Positions 5,661 to 6,561 of a stretch of 6,561 nucleotides of DNA are shown piece by piece. The stretch is from Patescibacteria group bacterium (GTDB lineage: Bacteria; Patescibacteriota; Minisyncoccia; Phycocordibacterales; UBA12445). Numbering within the stretch: the stretch's first letter is position 1; every line of letters starts with the position of its first letter. The notes under the pieces are model-generated. The model was not told the DNA's origin. It made no database searches and saw only the letters and a list, made by a program, of their open reading frames with translations. The stretch lies in NCBI GenBank assembly GCA_022710205.1, contig JAKLHJ010000041.1:1-6561 (forward strand). Reading direction: 5' to 3'. The position numbers and the translations under genes were made by a program.

Positions 5661-5672
5661 TACACTATTAAA
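5661..5672 (+). promoter_or_regulatory. Weak -10-like element immediately before recO
   Basis: TACACT (5661-5666, 4/6 to TATAAT) ends six bases before the recO ATG, the spacing expected for a leaderless start, and no Shine-Dalgarno is visible upstream. There is no recognisable -35. recO may instead be read from the ileS operon transcript. Confidence 0.25.
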
Positions 5673-6263
5673 ATGTCTTATCACATATACAAAACCGAAG
5701 GGTTTGTTGTTGGCTCTGTGCCGGTCGGAGAGGCGAACAGGCTTATTTCCGTTTATACCGAAGAGCTTGGACTCGTCCGCGGTATGGCGCAGGGTGTGCG
5801 CAACTTGCGGTCAAAACTGAAACACTCTCTTCAGGATCTTTTCTATACAAAAGTTTCTTTTGTGCGCGGACGAGACATGTGGCGTATTGTGAATGCGGAA
5901 AGGCTCACGCTTGTCGGTGACGAATTGCTTAAGAGCGACAAAAAGATCTTCTTGGCGAAGCTGGCGCTACTCATCAGGCGGTTTGTTAAGGGAGAGGGGA
6001 GGGACGAGGCGCTTTTTAATAACTTGCGCTCGGGTCTCGCTTTTCTTAAGGATAATGAGCTCACTGAAGCTGAAATGAAAAAGTTTGAGCTTATTTTTGT
6101 TTTAAGATTTTTTGATCAATTGGGCTACGGTCCATACGAAAGCCACTTTGGCGAGATACTCACATTCTCTCTCTGGTCTCGCGACGCACTTGCTTTAGCA
6201 GATGGCAAAGAAAGCCAAATCCTCGCGGTCATTAATAGAGCAATGCAAGAGAGCCATCTTTAA
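5673..6263 (+). CDS. recO: DNA repair protein RecO, short form, 196 aa
   Basis: RecO loads RecA onto SSB-coated single-stranded DNA with RecR and anneals complementary strands in the RecF pathway. Residues 1-80 fit the N-terminal OB fold: YKTEGFVVGSVPVGEANRLI, then the loop GVRNLRSKLKHSLQDL (41-56) and WRIVNAE (70-76), all typical of the family. A helical C-terminal domain follows, with FDQLGYGP (147-154) matching the family's LGY.P motif. At 196 aa it is shorter than the ~240 aa usual in model bacteria, and it has no cysteine, so the zinc-binding motif of some RecO proteins is absent. The ATG has no Shine-Dalgarno. An ATG at 5654 hits a stop after five codons, so 5673 is the best start. It is the last gene before the terminator at 6378-6430. 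Confidence 0.9.
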   Translation: MSYHIYKTEGFVVGSVPVGEANRLISVYTEELGLVRGMAQGVRNLRSKLKHSLQDLFYTKVSFVRGRDMWRIVNAERLTLVGDELLKSDKKIFLAKLALLIRRFVKGEGRDEALFNNLRSGLAFLKDNELTEAEMKKFELIFVLRFFDQLGYGPYESHFGEILTFSLWSRDALALADGKESQILAVINRAMQESHL

Positions 6264-6298
6264 TAGATATTAGAAGGTAGATAGTAGAAAGTAGTTAG
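6264..6298 (+). repeat. Degenerate heptanucleotide repeat after recO (TAGANAN type)
   Basis: Five consecutive 7-mers TAGATAT, TAGAAGG, TAGATAG, TAGAAAG, TAGTTAG begin directly after the recO stop. The period matches the heptad patches inside ileS, although the unit differs. Confidence 0.75.
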
Positions 6299-6324
6299 AA
6301 CAAAGAACGCGTTTTTATTATGCG

Positions 6325-6354
6325 CAAATAACTTAGCGGTCGCTAAGTTATTTG
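6325..6354. repeat. 30-bp palindrome, copy 1
   Basis: Arms CAAATAACTTAGCG (6325-6338) and CGCTAAGTTATTTG (6341-6354) are perfect inverted repeats around GT. It is closely related to the palindrome at 6386-6415 inside the terminator. No T-tract follows, so it is not a terminator by itself. Confidence 0.9.
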
Positions 6355-6365
6355 ATACACCCGAT

Positions 6366-6381
6366 GGGGGGGCAACCCCCC
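6366..6381 (+). other. G7-CAA-C6 hairpin overlapping the base of the terminator stem
   Basis: Seven G (6366-6372), CAA, then six C (6376-6381) can form a compact hairpin. Its C arm includes four bases (6378-6381) that also form the base of the terminator stem with GGGG at 6420-6423, so the two pairings compete at their overlap. Confidence 0.55.
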
Positions 6382-6430
6382 TACACAAATAATTTCGCGG
6401 TCGCGAAATTATTTGTGTAGGGGCTTTTTT
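6378..6430 (+). terminator. Strong intrinsic terminator of the ileS-GNAT-recO operon
   Basis: A perfect 22-bp stem (6378-6399 with 6402-6423) around a GT centre is followed by C and TTTTTT (6425-6430). The upper 14 bp of the stem are the second copy of the 30-bp palindrome (6386-6415). It is the only terminator found downstream of ileS, which supports one transcript for the three genes. Confidence 0.92.
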
Positions 6431-6432
6431 AA

Positions 6433-6445
6433 TTAACAGGGTGAA
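6433..6445 (+). promoter_or_regulatory. 13-mer TTAACAGGGTGAA upstream of the rightward promoter, copy 2
   Basis: This is an exact copy of the 13-mer at 707-719 (minus strand), again upstream of a -35 element and in the same orientation, here with 28 bases between. It starts two bases after the terminator T-tract. Confidence 0.4.
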
Positions 6446-6473
6446 CACAAGCTATTGAGCCATAACGGAATAG

Positions 6474-6503
6474 TTGACAAAATTGTAAAAATATGTATAT
6501 AAT
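6474..6503 (+). promoter_or_regulatory. Consensus sigma70-type promoter of the right-edge gene
   Basis: TTGACA (6474-6479, perfect) and TATAAT (6498-6503, perfect) are separated by 18 bp. The predicted start near 6510 gives a leader of about 40 nt. Two perfect hexamers suggest a highly expressed gene. Confidence 0.9.
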
Positions 6504-6534
6504 GTGTCGAATTTGTATATTGAAAATTCAATAA

Positions 6535-6542
6535 AAGGAGGG
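6535..6542 (+). promoter_or_regulatory. Strong Shine-Dalgarno of the right-edge gene
   Basis: AAGGAGGG lies eight bases before the ATG at 6551 and is nearly a full complement to the 16S tail. It contrasts with ileS, the acetyltransferase and recO, none of which has a recognisable Shine-Dalgarno. Confidence 0.88.
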
Positions 6543-6550
6543 TTAGAAAA

Positions 6551-6561
6551 ATGCCTAAAAT
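6551..6561 (+). CDS. Start of a gene cut by the window edge (begins Met-Pro-Lys-Ile/Met)
   Basis: Only ATG CCT AAA AT is visible. A consensus promoter and a strong Shine-Dalgarno make the start convincing and suggest a highly expressed product. Ribosomal protein bL35 and DnaK can begin MPK[MI] in some bacteria, but four codons cannot identify the gene and I do not assign one. Confidence 0.8.

Noticed and set aside
5478..5684. A 68-codon minus-strand open frame containing LDCFAALAMT
   Set aside because: It is a translation of the palindromic repeat at 5569-5649 and of the reverse strand of the ileS-tail relic, a familiar source of false gene calls.
5608..5820. A 70-codon plus-strand open frame overlapping the start of recO
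   Set aside because: It begins inside the palindromic repeat and runs out of frame through recO, which has clear family motifs.
1460..6263. Alternative genetic code with UGA as glycine, as in some Patescibacteria
   Set aside because: No in-frame TGA occurs in any of the genes and all end cleanly at TAA or TAG with full-length domains, so the standard reading suffices.

Overview
The window looks like part of a small bacterial genome of the Patescibacteria (Candidate Phyla Radiation), most likely Parcubacteria-like. This is an inference. It rests on a eukaryote/archaea-like type-2 isoleucyl-tRNA synthetase, a short cysteine-free RecO, two genes that appear to lack a leader and Shine-Dalgarno, several tiny coiled-coil or membrane-anchored genes of no recognisable family, and dense short repeats. 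All six complete genes end in TAA or TAG and none has an in-frame TGA, so nothing suggests UGA recoding.

Left part (1-1302, minus strand): two small adjacent coiled-coil genes (280-618 then 27-221) are read leftward from a clear sigma70-type promoter (664-692), with a hairpin just after the second stop. Upstream is a one-TM hypothetical protein (826-1302) with its own Shine-Dalgarno and an intrinsic terminator (787-818). A 77-bp branched palindrome (710-786) lies between that terminator and the next promoter. The 1303-1459 gap is a divergent intergenic region holding promoter elements for both sides.

Centre and right (1460-6263, plus strand): an apparent operon ileS - GNAT acetyltransferase - recO, ended by a very strong terminator (6378-6430). 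The standout is ileS. A complete histidine-phosphatase (phosphoglycerate-mutase-like) domain of about 190 residues, with all catalytic residues present, sits inside the synthetase between the two cysteine pairs of a predicted zinc ribbon. The same gene carries three patches of degenerate heptanucleotide tandem repeats, and a fourth patch lies after recO. The acetyltransferase gene is bracketed by two 48-bp copies of the ileS 3' end (40/48 identical), so it appears to have arrived by insertion or duplication. A palindromic repeat of the widespread 'GTCATTGCGAG' type lies between it and recO.

Right edge (6264-6561): heptad repeats, two related 30-bp palindromes whose four differences are all compensatory, the terminator, then a consensus promoter and strong Shine-Dalgarno for a gene of which only four codons are visible. 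A 13-mer upstream of this promoter recurs upstream of the leftward promoter near 690.
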